Shown: positions 1-11,022, counted from the first letter of the stretch. The stretch is DNA of 64,000 bases from Tanytarsus gracilentus (GCA_038502055.1 JAXRKN010000043.1:7688001-7752000), one strand, 5' to 3'. The notes: generated by a model not told the origin, from the letters alone. Translations and numbers: made by a program.

Positions 1-396
1 ATTGTTGAGCACTAATGATAATGATGGTGATTATTACTTTTAAGCTGTACGAAAATTCCCCAAAAATGATGTAACACGATGAGAACATTTAGCACACGTT
101 TATGTGGTTTTTAACCTCTTTGCATCGTGGCGGAAATTAAATAAGTAAAAAACAAGAGATTATTGCATTTATGTTATCACCATTATACAGATAAAAATAT
201 TAAAATTGATGATTCATTGAGTTAACTAAATTTTTATGAAAAGTAATGTAAGATTTTTATAAAATTTCAGCTTTAATCTTTGAACAACGCGCAAATATTC
301 TTAATACACGGAAAAGCTCGAATATTAAGTTCCTTAATGGTTTTATAATTCCCAAGGAAATTTCCCAAAAATCAAGTTATTTACGGAGAAAAAAAA
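1..396. other. Non-coding AT-rich sequence at the left edge
   Basis: No open frame of note, no RNA gene and no repeat recognised. It lies immediately left of the duplicated block that begins at about 397, so the left duplication breakpoint falls at its right end. Confidence 0.5.
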
Positions 397-885
397 CTTT
401 CCAGAATATTTTGTAAAAAACTTGTCGATTTTTGTTAAGATAATACGCAAAAAAATATATTTTCGAAGATTCTTGTATAAATATTTTTGAATTCTTTATT
501 TTGCTAAGTCACGTGCAAAAAAATTTACTTGATAAAAAGAAAATTCCTTTATGATAAATTTATTAAAGCGCTCTTATCTAAAGAAGCGTTTCCTCTTATT
601 GATTTAAATTTAGAAAAAAAAAGAATTATGCAATTTCAAAAAGTTATTGCAATCATTGTGAGCTGGAATTTTCTCTGACGCGTTATAACGTCAAAGCTTC
701 TTATATTTCATCAATGAGTCAATATTATAGAACTTATTAGAACGAACTGAAAATCATCGCAATGACCATGAAACGCTTGTTTATTTCCATTTACTCATAT
801 CAACAGATGATCATGCGTGGGATATTTTTATTTTTGAAGAAAACGGTCTGAACTAAAATTATTTTTAGTTTTCGCAAAAGCTATT
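397..885. repeat. Duplicated non-coding block, copy 1 (left end of the tandem-duplication unit)
   Basis: By eye, this block aligns along its whole length, at high identity with small indels, with 2922-3395. Both start at CTTTCCAGAATATTTTG and both finish shortly after AATTATTTTTAGTTTT. It has no coding content. It is read as the left end of a unit (about 397-2915) that was duplicated in tandem. The rest of the space up to RBMX2 (886-1321) is unremarkable AT-rich sequence. Confidence 0.85.
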
Positions 886-1321
886 TTTTAATGTCCATTT
901 TCATTTTTCTCATATAAATCCATCATTCTTTAGACTCACATTTATGTGTGCGCATATTAAAAGGAAAAGATTCCAATCTAATTTACGTAATACACTTTTG
1001 CTAAATTTTCCTAGAATTGTTACCATAATTGACAGTAAATAAATCGCTCATATATTTCCCCCAAGCTTTAATAGATTTTTTTACGGCAATTTATTATTAT
1101 TCTGCTTGAAAAACAAAGAGGTCACACATTGACTAACCCGATCCGATTGGGAAAGTTTACGAAATAAATGTAGAAAAAGAGATTGAAATGGAAATCCCAT
1201 AATGAATTTGCACAATGTGAATAACTTTATAAATTTAGCTGACTTTTTTTCTGTTATCATTAAATTCGATTCTTCTTCTTTAGAGCGTTTTTGTTCAAAT
1301 ATGGAAGTTTATATTTTTCAT

Positions 1322-2086
1322 TCAGTGATATCCAACCTCATTATTGTTATTCAGTAGAAAATGAATGGGAAAATTCCAAATTGACCTTTTGAGCTTCCTC
1401 TGAGGCGAACGATAAGAAGTGTCGATTTGATAAGGAATTGTATGCACGAGACATTAATCCAAAATTCTTTATCTGACTAGAACTTACCCGGCCTTCTTCT
1501 TCCTCACTTCGACTTCTTCGCTCCTTTTTAACGCGATCCAAGTGCGGCGATATCTTGCGTGTCGGTGATCGCTTCCGCATTGGTTTTTCCTCTTCTCGCT
1601 TTATTTGTCGTTCAGGTATTTGCTCTTTTGGTGCACATCCTTCCCCGTGAAGCTTTCTCGTTACATCATCATATCTGTCATCGTCTTTGGGTGGTTTGTA
1701 ATCTTGTACGTGGTCGACTCGTACGGACTTTCCAAGTATCTGGTATTGGTATAAATATTTTAAAAGAAAGAAATTCCCCAATAACCGCATTCACATATAT
1801 GTCTTACCTTTATTCCATTGAGATTATCAACGGTGAGTACAGTTGAGCGCTGATCTTCGTAGCAAATGAAACAAAAGCCTTTCTGTTTTCCGGTTTTCTT
1901 ATCGCGTACAAGATTAATGTTCACAATTTCTCCATACTGCGAGAAAACGCAAATAATATCACCTTCAGTTAAATCATATGGAAGACCTCCAACGAAAATC
2001 CACGAGCTATCTTTATATTGATCATGCCAACTCGTCTTGTTGCCGCTACGCAGGTCTTGCTCACTCAGTTTGATGACATTTTTCAT
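1322..2086 (-). CDS. RBMX2: RBMX2/Ist3-type RNA-binding protein, spliceosome component
   Basis: RBMX2 (yeast Ist3/Snu17) is an RRM protein of the activated spliceosome and the RES complex, acting in the nucleus. Exon 1 is 2086-1808 and exon 2 is 1739-1488, both with good GT-AG borders. The 177 residues so encoded hold one RRM: RNP2 IFVGGL near residue 31, the family signature YDLTEGDIICVFSQYGE, and RNP1 KGFCFICY near residue 69. After it come the conserved KPPKDDDRYDDVTRKL segment and a basic Arg/Lys/Ser/Glu tail. The 3' end is less certain. A donor at 1487 and an acceptor at 1400/1401 give a short third exon 1399-1322 in phase, for about 202 aa; reading through exon 2 instead would end at 1347. 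The start at 2086 fits the family N-terminus. The gene is head-to-head with the duplicated first exon at 2644. Family identity is near certain; the last exon is a guess. Confidence 0.85.
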
Positions 2087-2643
2087 GTTCCTTGGATGAT
2101 AAATTTATGGTGGTTATTAATAATAGTTTGAATCAGGATTTTATATCTGAATCTTGATATTTTGTATTAAAAAAGTTATATTGAAATTTTTAATGAATTT
2201 TGTATTTATGGAGAGTCAAAGCTATTGTTTTAATACAAATAGTATTGGAAATACCCAAGGAATGTCCTTAAAATCAGTAAATTGATTAGAATAGTTTTTT
2301 TTTATTTTTCCGGCCTCAAATTTCAATTGAACAATTTTAATGAATGAACGCGTAGTAATAATGACACAATGCAAATTAAACTTACGTCAGAGGATTCATG
2401 ATGATTTATAATATTTGAACTCGCTTAAATGTTTTAAAATTAAAAAGCAAAAAAATACACTAAAAATCGTTTTGTTTACAAACAACACATGAGCGAGATC
2501 TACGAGCGAAGTCTACACAATTTGAATATTTTTTAACCGTTTTTTAATTTGCGCAATTTTTTCAGTAATTTTTCTAACATTTTTCACTCGACTCGCAATT
2601 GACAAAATTAATTTTATTTCATAAATAAATTATCAGTTGAAAA
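2087..2643. promoter_or_regulatory. Divergent intergenic region between RBMX2 and the CoA-transferase first exon (copy 1)
   Basis: Both neighbours are transcribed away from this 557 bp stretch, so it should carry both promoters. From about 2425 to 2643 it aligns with 6614-6934, which suggests that the 5' flank and 5' UTR of the CoA-transferase gene are included in the duplication. The later copy carries extra inserted segments. No sharp TATA box is visible. Confidence 0.5.
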
Positions 2644-2915
2644 ATGGCTTTTAATCAACTTTTGCGCTTATCAATCCCGAAAATATCGCCAGTTTTTGCA
2701 AATCGTTTAAATTCCTTCTTCACCTATAGTAATTGCATCTCTCAGCCTCTACCTGATCGTACACCTGCCTATGTGGAGGCAAGGGAGGCCGTTAAGTGCA
2801 TTAAGTCAGGTAAGAATTGTTGGATACTTTAAGTTTTATGATTTTTAAAGCCAAAAATAAAATCGAGTCATAAAATCAAAGTGCAATTGAGACTTGTGGC
2901 ACGACCTAATCAAAT
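2425..2915 (+). repeat. Duplicated block containing CoA-transferase exon 1, copy 1
   Basis: It aligns with 6614-7206: 5' flank, exon 1 and about 105 bp of intron 1. The match stops at CTAATCAAA in both copies. After about 2915 this copy passes directly into the copy of 397-885, while the other continues into the normal intron. This is the expected junction of a tandem duplication. Confidence 0.85.
2644..2809 (+). pseudogene. Orphan duplicate of CoA-transferase exon 1 (possible alternative first exon)
   Basis: It encodes the same 55-residue mitochondrial N-terminus as the exon at 6935-7100, with one amino-acid change (Leu9 for Ser9) and only a handful of nucleotide differences in 166 bp. Start codon, phase and 5' splice site (TCAG|GTAAGAA) are intact. 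No following exon of its own exists, since the duplicated unit ends in intron 1. It is therefore either a dead relic or an alternative promoter and first exon that splices over 5.3 kb into the exon at 8131. The exon is much more conserved than its flanks, which is compatible with use, but the sequence alone does not prove it. Confidence 0.8.
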
Positions 2916-2921
2916 TAAAAG

Positions 2922-3395
2922 CTTTCCAGAATATTTTGTAAAAAACTTGATGATTTTTGTCAAGATAATACGCAAGAAAATATATTTTCGAAGAGTCTTG
3001 TATAAATATTCTCGAATTCTTTAATTTACTAAGTCACGTGCAATAAATATAGTTGATAAAAAGAAAATTCCTTTATGATAAATTTATTTAAGAACTCTTA
3101 TCTAAAGAAGCGTTTCCTCTTATTGATTTAAATTTAGAAAAAAGCAATTATGCAATTTCGAACAGTTATTGCAATCATTGTGTGCTGGAATTTTCTCAAA
3201 CGTCAAACCCTCTTTTTGATCAACGAGTCAATATTATAGAACTTATTAGAACGAACTGAAAATCATCTCAATGACAATGAAATGCTTGTTTATTCCCGTT
3301 CACTCATATCAACAGATGATCATGCGTGGGATATTTTTATTTTTGAATAAAAGTACGGTCTGAACTAAAATTATTTTTAGTTTTGAAAAGTATTT
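2922..3395. repeat. Duplicated non-coding block, copy 2
   Basis: Second copy of 397-885. It follows the truncated intron-1 sequence of the first copy directly, with only a few bases of A-rich microhomology at the join. No coding content. Confidence 0.85.
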
Positions 3396-3689
3396 TATGT
3401 CATTTTAAAAAAAAAAAAAAGAAAATGCAAAAAAAATGATAAAAATCCTTCTCATTGACGAAGAGAGAGATAATTGAAGTTGCGATATTTAAGGAGTTGG
3501 ATAAAAGTTGTAGATGAATATGTTTGAATAAATTTAAGTCTTGACCCGAAAACAATGGAAAAATCTGAATGAGTGTAGGGAGAAGGAAAAATGATGACGA
3601 AGAAATAAAAAAGTTGAAATAGGCCAAGCGACAGTCACTGATTCTCATGAAGTTTTCCTACTATACCCTCTGACTCCTCGAATGTCCTG
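3396..3689. other. Non-coding spacer in the second duplication copy
   Basis: AT-rich, with A-runs near 3408-3440 and no recognised feature. The expected second RBMX2 copy is absent here, so this sequence replaced or outlived it. Confidence 0.5.
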
Positions 3690-5060
3690 AATGAATTTAC
3701 GGTAAATAACTCGATTGTTTTGTAGAAACTAAGAAAGGAAGTTAAAGAGATGATTGACGAACTTAAAAATCACTCGGCAGCTGGTCCAGAGGATAAAAAA
3801 GAGGATAAAAAGACTTGATCACCTCCTGATGCAATCTTGGTGATTTTAGTAAATGCCTGCTTTTCGTCTGGAAAGTTTCCAATATATTTAAAGATGCAAT
3901 CGTCCGTCAATTCAAAAGGTGGAAACAAATTTGACCCTCTCGATTACCGACCTATTTCGATGTATGTGTTCTAGTAAAATAGTTGAGAGATCCTTTATAA
4001 AAGAATTTATGATTTTTATTAAAAATTCACTATTTTATAAATCTAATAGGATTTCGACGCAAATCGGGAACTGAAAATGCAGACTGGAAGTTGTAAGCCC
4101 ATCAGCAAGGACTAATAAAAAGAGAAAGTTTCAGTGTGTTATAGATTAAGAAAAGCATTTGATCTTGTCGATCACAAGGTTCTTCTGGGTGTGTGAGTTT
4201 AGTGGTATAAGAGGAATTGCACTTCAACTCTTGGAAAATTATCTGAGTGGAGGACCCAAAAAGTGCGTGTCAATGGCGGACAAGTCAGAGTCGTCCGATA
4301 GTCAAGGGTGTAATCCAAGAAGTGTCTTGGCTCACTTCTCTTTCTTGCTGTGATAAATGGACGGAAAATTAAAGTTAAATGGCAAAATCAATTGTACGCG
4401 GTGACGAGTGTCCACATATAAGAAGGATGAAAATATAGAAAAAAATATTAAAGAGGATATGAAAATAATAATTGATTTTTGAACATGAGAAAATTAGTGA
4501 TAAATTAACAAAGACTGTCTTCATGATGTTAATTCATTATAAATTATGAATAGTAAAATTAAAATCAGGAGAGATGCAAATTGAGAGAGTTGATCTTTAA
4601 ATATTTAGGGCTTCACTTAGACTCCAATTTGAAGTTTGATGTTCACACGGTATATTGAAGGAAAATAGAAGTGCTGTTGGAGTTTGTGGAAGACCGGAAC
4701 AAAAATGCTCTAAGATGTCGAAAAAAATTTATTTCTCGCTAGTTCACTCGTATATTGAATTTATGTCAGCTATTTGGGGTTCCGCGGCCAATTCCTTGAT
4801 CGATCCCATTCAAGTCCTGAAAATCGAGTATTAGAAACGTTTTTAGTCTGAATCCAAGGCACAACCGAGTATTGATGTATAAAAATCTCTATTCTGCATG
4901 TGAGAGCATTATGTGTGATGAACGTGGCAAAATATATGTATATGGGTATTAGAGATCAATCCTTCTGAACTTCAATTTCCAACGGAAGGAGGCAGTACTC
5001 GCAAGCCAACAACCTTAGAAAAACCAAGGCTCAAATTTTTTAGATTAGATTAGATTAGAT
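3690..5060 (+). mobile_element. Degenerate non-LTR retrotransposon (LINE) reverse-transcriptase remnant
   Basis: Translated pieces in shifting frames match the order of a LINE reverse transcriptase: EMIDELKNHSAAGP near 3750, KFDPLDYRPIS near 3930, GFRRKSGTENA near 4050, LRKAFDLVDHKVLLG near 4150, a conserved IRGIALQLLENYLSGG near 4210, LGLHLDSNLKFDVH near 4615, and the C-terminal FSLVHSYIEFMSAIWGS region near 4730. Many stops and frameshifts interrupt it, and the catalytic FADD box is not recognisable. It may end in a (TTAGA)n run at 5040-5060, typical of elements with short-repeat tails, though that run could instead be the tail of the minus-oriented repeat next to it. The 5' end is not defined. 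It is inactive. Confidence 0.8.
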
Positions 5061-6185
5061 GACGATTAGGTGGCACTACCGAAGTAGGAGAGCGTCCACG
5101 CACCCACATGATTGCCCCGATCCTCGGAAAAGCAGGGTCTAGCGGGCTACTTAGGCAAGTACTACAGTCGATACAAGCCACAGGTCGAACAAACCCCTTC
5201 TCGGAATAAATACAATTAGATAATGTTAGTGAGAACTGATGTCGGGCCAACCACCCTCTACCATCAGGTTGGTTAATAGGGAATTTTAAAAATACCTTTA
5301 CGGAATGTTAGTGTGTTAGTGTTTTTGTTTTTTGAATTTGTAAGTTTTTGTTTTCGAATGATTTTTGTTTGTAGTTTCTAGAGAAACTAGGTTAAGAACA
5401 GTTTGTTTCTGAAAGATTCAGTTTCAATAATCAAAACCAAATAAAATATATTTCAAATCATTAGATAAAAGCCGGTTCCACCACTACCTTCCTCAACTGA
5501 GATTAGTGTCACAGTTGGCGTTCAAAAAAGACCCTCCTTCGAGAACGAGTGTGCAAACCCCTTAATTCCTATCAAAATACTTGAAACAAAATAAAAAAAA
5601 AAAAATTAAATTCTTAACGACACTTTTATTTTGAAATTCACACTCATAATCTCCTAATTCACCACTCACCCCTTTCCTTAGTTAAATTTCCTTTGTTTAT
5701 ATCGCACCCCTTATTTTCCAAAAAATAAAAATAAAATTTCAAAGTTAAATAATTTATCAGCTAACTGAAAAACTACCCCTCATACAGACTTCATCACACT
5801 GAAGTCACTTTCAATGTCATGCTCAACCATCCCGCTCGCTTCCCCGTAAATAAAAATAAAAAAAGATTTAAATAAACAATTAATTAAAATAAGTAAATAA
5901 ATAAATTCTTCATTGATCCATGAAGAAAATATTTGGGAGAGTTACTTGAAGTGAGAATGAGGAGAGAGAAAAAAATATGTGAAATTCTAAGAATTTGATT
6001 TCAATAAAATAATTTACTCATTTCCACTTCCTTCGTAATTAATGATGAAACTCGATGAATTTGATGATGATGAACACTTAGGAAAATTTAAAATAAATTA
6101 ATATGATAAAAACATTTAAAAGGGTAAATTATATTTTTTGAGGTTAAAAATCGCGATGTCGGTTTAGGGAGAACTCCTCAAAAAA
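5061..6185 (-). mobile_element. Unknown repeat element, minus-oriented copy (family of 34621-35899)
   Basis: The reverse complement of about 5470-6180 aligns in order with 34630-35250. Landmarks are ACCGACATCGCGATTTTTAA (6135-6165 reversed), the TTCTTAGAATTTCAC segment, TCCAAATATTTTCTTCATGG and TTGAGGAAGGTAGT. The part 5061-5470 has no clear match and may be a different insertion; a 66-codon open frame there resembles nothing I know. No target-site duplication was found for this copy, so its ends are approximate. The class is undetermined; the sister copy suggests retroposition. Confidence 0.6.
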
Positions 6186-6613
6186 AAAAAAAGCTAAATT
6201 CTTTTGGTGAAAAATTTTCTTTTCTTGGCCCCACATCTCAACGCTCTCCCGACGAAATTAAAAACGCCCAACAAAATATCAATTTGTAACAAACTTAAGA
6301 TCTCTACTTGAACTCTCTGAACACGCACTTCTTACTGAAACTTTTTAAATTATATAACAACATTAAAAATTTCTGTTAAATTTCTGTTCTTTTCTAAATC
6401 TCAAGTTTCCAACCTTAAACGTTGAACAATCCGAAAACAAAAAAAGCTTCATAGTTATCATCTGCTAAATGATGAACCTTTAAGGGTAAACTGCTGGTCA
6501 TCAAATATTTTTATACTCAACACAAAATTCAAACAAAAAATTTTTTTTATTTAGTATATTTTTTTTTTTATTGATATTAAAGAAGCTCTGGGCGACCGTG
6601 AGTGCCGCTCGCA
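6186..6613. other. AT-rich spacer without genes
   Basis: Lies between the unknown repeat and the start of homology to the first duplication copy. It has T-runs near 6540-6570 and no feature that I can support. Confidence 0.45.
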
Positions 6614-7206
6614 TATTAAATGTTTTAATTTAAGAAGAAAAAATTACACTAAAAAAAATTTTGTTTACAAACAACAACACATGAGCGAAATCTACGATTG
6701 AAGTCTACACAATTTGAATATTTTTTAACCGTTTTTTAATTTGCGCAATTTTTTCACTTTTATCTTCCCTTCGGAAAATTTTCAGTAATTTTTCTAAAAT
6801 TTTTTCACTCGACTCGCGAGTTGACGAAATTAAATCATTTGTGTCGCATCTACAGGATTGAATTGCATTGTATTTCATAAATAAATCGTCAGTTGTGTCA
6901 ATTTGAGTTATAAATAAGAGTAACAAGTTGAAAAATGGCTTTTAATCAACTTTTGCGTTCATCGATCCCGAAAATATCGCCAGTTTTTGCAAATCGTTTA
7001 AACTCCTTCTTCACCTATAGTAATTGCATCTCTCAGCCTCTACCTGATCGTACACCTGCCTATGTGGAGGCAAGAGAGGCCGTTAAGTGCATTAAGTCAG
7101 GTAAGGATTTTTGGATGCTTTGAGTTTTTATGATTTTACAAAGCCAAAAATAAAATCGAGTCATAAAATCAAAGTGCAATCGAGACTTGTGGCACCTAAT
7201 CAAATA
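6614..7206 (+). repeat. Duplicated block containing CoA-transferase exon 1, copy 2
   Basis: Aligns with 2425-2915. Compared with copy 1 it has extra segments in the 5' leader, for example around 6755-6785, 6835-6870 and 6895-6925. These are insertions here or deletions in the other copy. To the right it runs on into the complete gene. Confidence 0.85.
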
Positions 7207-9488
7207 ACTCAAACACAGGTGCCTAAGCCTCATCCTTTTTTAATTAGTGCGAGTCGAGCAGGTTTCGTTATGTAAATATAATCCAGTCCGGCCCCCAAAA
7301 AAAAACGAGAAAAAAAATTCTCGATAAAAGCTATAAAATTTTTTCAAGGCCATGAAATTGTCTTATCGGTATAATATTATCTCATAATCAAATGAGACAT
7401 TTTTGAATGCAATATAAGCTCACAAATTGTGTGCATAATGCTCCTCATTATCAATTTTGATTAGTTCGATCTTGAATAAATTACGGAAAAAGTTCTCACT
7501 TGACATGCATGCAAATGTCAAAGTACAAACTAAATGACGAGCAGAATTCCGTAAACATTGTGATAGTGACTCTCTATTGAGAAAGCAAATTAGATCTTTT
7601 GATTAGAGTACAAATAAAAAGTAATTCGTGCTAATATTTTGTGTGAATTAAGAGAAGACACCGCAAATGATTATGCAACGATGCACGATATATATATTTT
7701 CAATTTTATACTTTTATATTTCGATAAAACTTTTTGTGCGAGAAAAGCTCATGAAAATTGCTGACGTAACTTGATGCACATGCCATTTTAAAGCTAGAAT
7801 ATATAATTTTATTTTTTACGTCTTAAATTCCCAACGAGTTATCAACGTGAATGTTATAATAAAAAGATAAATTTTTCAACAACTCTCCTGTTGAGTCTCA
7901 AATCTAATCATCGTCATTATCTAATTACTTAATAAGAAATTTGACATTCTTAACACTTTAAAAATTTGTCTTATGATTTTTTCTTCCGAATTATTATTTG
8001 CTTCTACTGATAAGAGATGATGAAGTGTGCGCGAGCTGTAGACAAGACAAATAAATTTATTTTTCTCTCTTATCAATTCAATTCAAAGTGTCAAATAATA
8101 AAAGTTAATTCATCTGTGAAATTTTTACAGGCGATGTCGTGTTTGCTCAGGGTGCTGCTGCGACACCAAATGTTCTTCTCGAAGCCATGACGCATCATGC
8201 TAAGGAGAGCAATTTGAAGGATATAACGGTCATTCACATGCACACTGAGGGTAAAGTGATGATAAGAATTTAAATGAGGTCAATCGATAATTATTAATTT
8301 TTGTAGGTCCTGCACTTTATGCACAGGAAGATTGTAAAGACATTTTCCGCTCGGTGTCAACTTTTATGGGAGGTAATGTTCGTAAGGCAGTTGGTGATGG
8401 CCGCGCTGATGCGATTCCAATTTTTCTTCACGAAATTCCGCTTCTCTTCCGTCGAGGCATTTTTCCCGTTGACGTTGCATTGATTAACGTACGAATTGTT
8501 TAAAAAAATTAAATTTAAGCTAACTATTTAATTTTTTTAGACCTCACCAGTGGACAAACATGGATATGCATCGTTAGGAACAAGCGTTGATTGTGTGAAG
8601 GGAGCTTTGGAGAATTCAAAGAAAATCATCGCACAAGTTAACACATGCATGCCTCGTACGTTTGGTGATGGCATTATCCATGAGTCGCATTTTGATGCTG
8701 CCGTTAAAGTTAATGCACCACTGCCAGATCATCCTCATCGAAAAATGTCGCCAGAGGAGGAGTCGATTGGAAAATGGATTGCCGAGAATTTAGTCGATGA
8801 TGGTGCTACACTTCAAATGGGCATCGGAAATATCCCGGATGCAGTTCTAGCCAAACTCCACAATCACAAAGATCTTGGTATTCATAGTGAAATGTTTGCG
8901 AGCGGAGTCGTTGATCTCGTCAAGAAAGGATGTGTTACGAATAATAAGAAAATTATTCATCGTGGTCGAATTGTTGGAAGTTTCTTAGTTGGTTCAAAGC
9001 AGCTCTACGATTTTGTTGATGATAATCCCTTTATTGAAATGTTGGAAATTAATTATGTTAACGATACGAAAGTGATATGCCGAAATCCACGTATGACTGC
9101 TATCAACAGCTGTATCGAAGTTGACCTCACGGGTCAAGTATCTAGCGACTCGATAGGAACCCGAATGTATAGTGGCTTTGGAGGTCAAGTTGACTTTATT
9201 CGAGGAGCAGCTGAAGGATATGATGGAAAGGGTAAGCCAATCATCGCATTGGTTAGCGCAACAAAAAAAGGCGAGAGCAAAATCGTCCCAACATTGAAGG
9301 TAGGAGCCGGAGTTGTTACATCGAGAGCACACGTCCACTATGTTGTCACTGAAAATGGCATTGCAAGTCTCTTCGGTAAAACTCTTCGTCAACGTGCATA
9401 CGAGCTCATTAAAGTTGCCCATCCTGACCACCGTGAAGCACTGGAAAAAGCTGCATTTGAGAGATTAAAGTGCATGCCATGTGCATAA
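6935..9488 (+). CDS. Mitochondrial acetyl-CoA hydrolase / 4-hydroxybutyrate CoA-transferase family protein
   Basis: Four exons (6935-7100, 8131-8250, 8307-8488, 8541-9488) join in phase to 471 codons. Intron 1 is 1030 bp; the others are about 55 bp. The product belongs to the acetyl-CoA hydrolase/transferase family (arthropod relatives include Drosophila CG7920), which moves CoA between acyl groups through a glutamyl-CoA intermediate. Residues 1-25 are Arg/Ser-rich and amphipathic with no acidic residue, a probable mitochondrial presequence. Visible family blocks are GDVVFAQGAAATPN (56-69), TSPVDKHGYASLG (157-169), a Gly-rich GATLQMGIGN (245-254) and GIHSEMF (269-275), whose Glu at about 273 is the likely catalytic residue. 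The C-terminal block TENGIASLFGKTLRQRA binds CoA in relatives. The exact acyl substrate cannot be read from sequence. It ends tail-to-tail with the CLCC1-like gene, 246 bp away. Its first exon is duplicated upstream. Confidence 0.9.
7207..8130 (+). other. Intron 1 of the CoA-transferase gene, unique part
   Basis: No open frame, RNA gene or repeat recognised. The right end is a normal acceptor (TTTTTACAG at 8122-8130). Confidence 0.6.
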
Positions 9489-9734
9489 ATTGAAAAGTAT
9501 ATTGAAATTAAGATTTTCACCTCATTGCATTGAACTAAATTTGGTTGTGGACGAAAAGAGATTTTAATTTGGCAAATTTTTCATTTCTCATTCCTTATTT
9601 TTTTTTATAATTTAATCTTCTCACAGAAACGTTTTTATGTGAAATTTAAAATTTTATGAGACAAAAAAAAAACTTTGTAGAATTTGAACAAAATTTTAAT
9701 CGGTTAAAAAAATATAAAAAATCTAAAAATGTAT

Positions 9735-11022
9735 TTAACAAGATGATTCACTGCTGCTGTTATCGCGCATCGTTGCTTCTTTAATCATGCTCAATTTGTG
9801 TATTTTAGTCCGTGGTGGCGAGGTATTCTTCAATTGTCTCTCGACTGAACATTCTCTAATAACAGAAAGCTCTCGCTTAATCTCAAGATTTTCATTCAAT
9901 AAAGCATCCATCTTTGTACTTAATGCTGTTAGAGATTCATTCTTTTGAGCCGCTGGCGAAGTGCTTAGAAATCCAAACACACCTTGAAAGCCACTCGTTA
10001 CAGCAACTTTAAGGATCGTTATGATTAAAACTCCAAAGAAAATTATTCCAGATATCCAAATGACTAGCTTTGTTATAAAATTTGATGATGATGTAAATTT
10101 GGTTAAAATCTCAAAGAAATTTTCAGTGACCGAGCCAATGTAGCTCATCTGAATTTTTGCGCTCCATCTCGCGAACACCTCCAAGGGGTCACAGTATTTT
10201 TTTGATGGCTTAAAAGTTTTCCTCAAGTGCTCTAGACACTGATTTTCGTAGCTCCCTAGTATTTTTGCTTTGACAAATGACCAAGTACTCTCACGCTCTC
10301 CATGGTAGTCTTTGCAAGGATTATTGCTAGGATTTTCCTTTGACAGCTGAATCATTTGTTCACTCTCAAGATCATTGAGGCAGTCATGGTAGGTCATTGC
10401 AAAGCTTATAGAGCAAACAATTACGATTGCAATAAAAATCATGGCTGAATAGGTCAACTTTGAAAATTGAAAAAGACGATTTACAAAATAAATTACTATA
10501 ATAGCCAGGATAGAGATGATGACAGGTGTCTTAAAGTTCGGAAGAGATGCAATAATCTCCTGTCTGTAGTAATCAAACAAAACTTGATGTATTGAATGTT
10601 CTTCTTTTTTCGATTGCACCAGCACTTCCTCTAGTAGTTCATCGATTTCCTCGAGATTAAGTCCGTTGATATCAGAATCACCGAGCATTTCATACTGCTT
10701 CTTATTTACTTTCAATGGAACATTTGCGATGAAATAATCAACATTGTGAGGATGAGACTTGAATCTTTCCTTTCTGAAAATCTGTTTCACAAGCCTCAGA
10801 TAGAACTTTACCGCCTGATCATTCGATTTCAAGTCATTTTTGAATGTTTGTAAAGAATTATCATCAAAGTTAATGTTCTGTTCATAGGGATGTTTATGTT
10901 TCTTCTGATGTGCTTCGCTCGTGTGGAGATATAAGATTAACATCAATACGATACCTAAAACTGATTAAATTATTTATTTTGTTAAAAATGAATTAGTTTT
11001 TGAACTTACCGGAATATTTCAT
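9735..11022 (-). CDS. CLCC1: CLCC1-like ER chloride channel protein
   Basis: Two exons: a 13-nt first coding exon 11022-11010 (MKYS plus one base) and exon 2 10954-9735, giving 410 aa. The tiny first exon restores a clean signal peptide, MKYSGIVLMLILYLHTSEA. Next come a luminal region, membrane segments at about 148-167 and 172-191, a Cys-containing loop (four Cys) and a third segment at about 300-320. The motif CDPLEVFARWSAKIQ before the last membrane segment and the Gly/Phe-rich stretch after it correspond to the conserved core of CLCC1 (chloride channel CLIC-like 1), an ER membrane protein linked in vertebrates to ER anion and Ca2+ homeostasis. The C-terminal 90 residues are a short coiled coil (LSTKMDALLNENLEIKRELS) and a Ser-rich tail. 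It diverges from FAM193 across 473 bp. The family call rests on remembered motifs, not an alignment. Confidence 0.75.

Noticed and set aside
5050..5250. 66-codon minus-strand frame next to the unknown repeat
   Set aside because: Lies in repeat-derived sequence. Cys-rich but matches no family I know, and no other copy supports it.
8994..9431. 145-codon frame antisense to the CoA-transferase last exon
   Set aside because: Shadow of a strongly supported exon.
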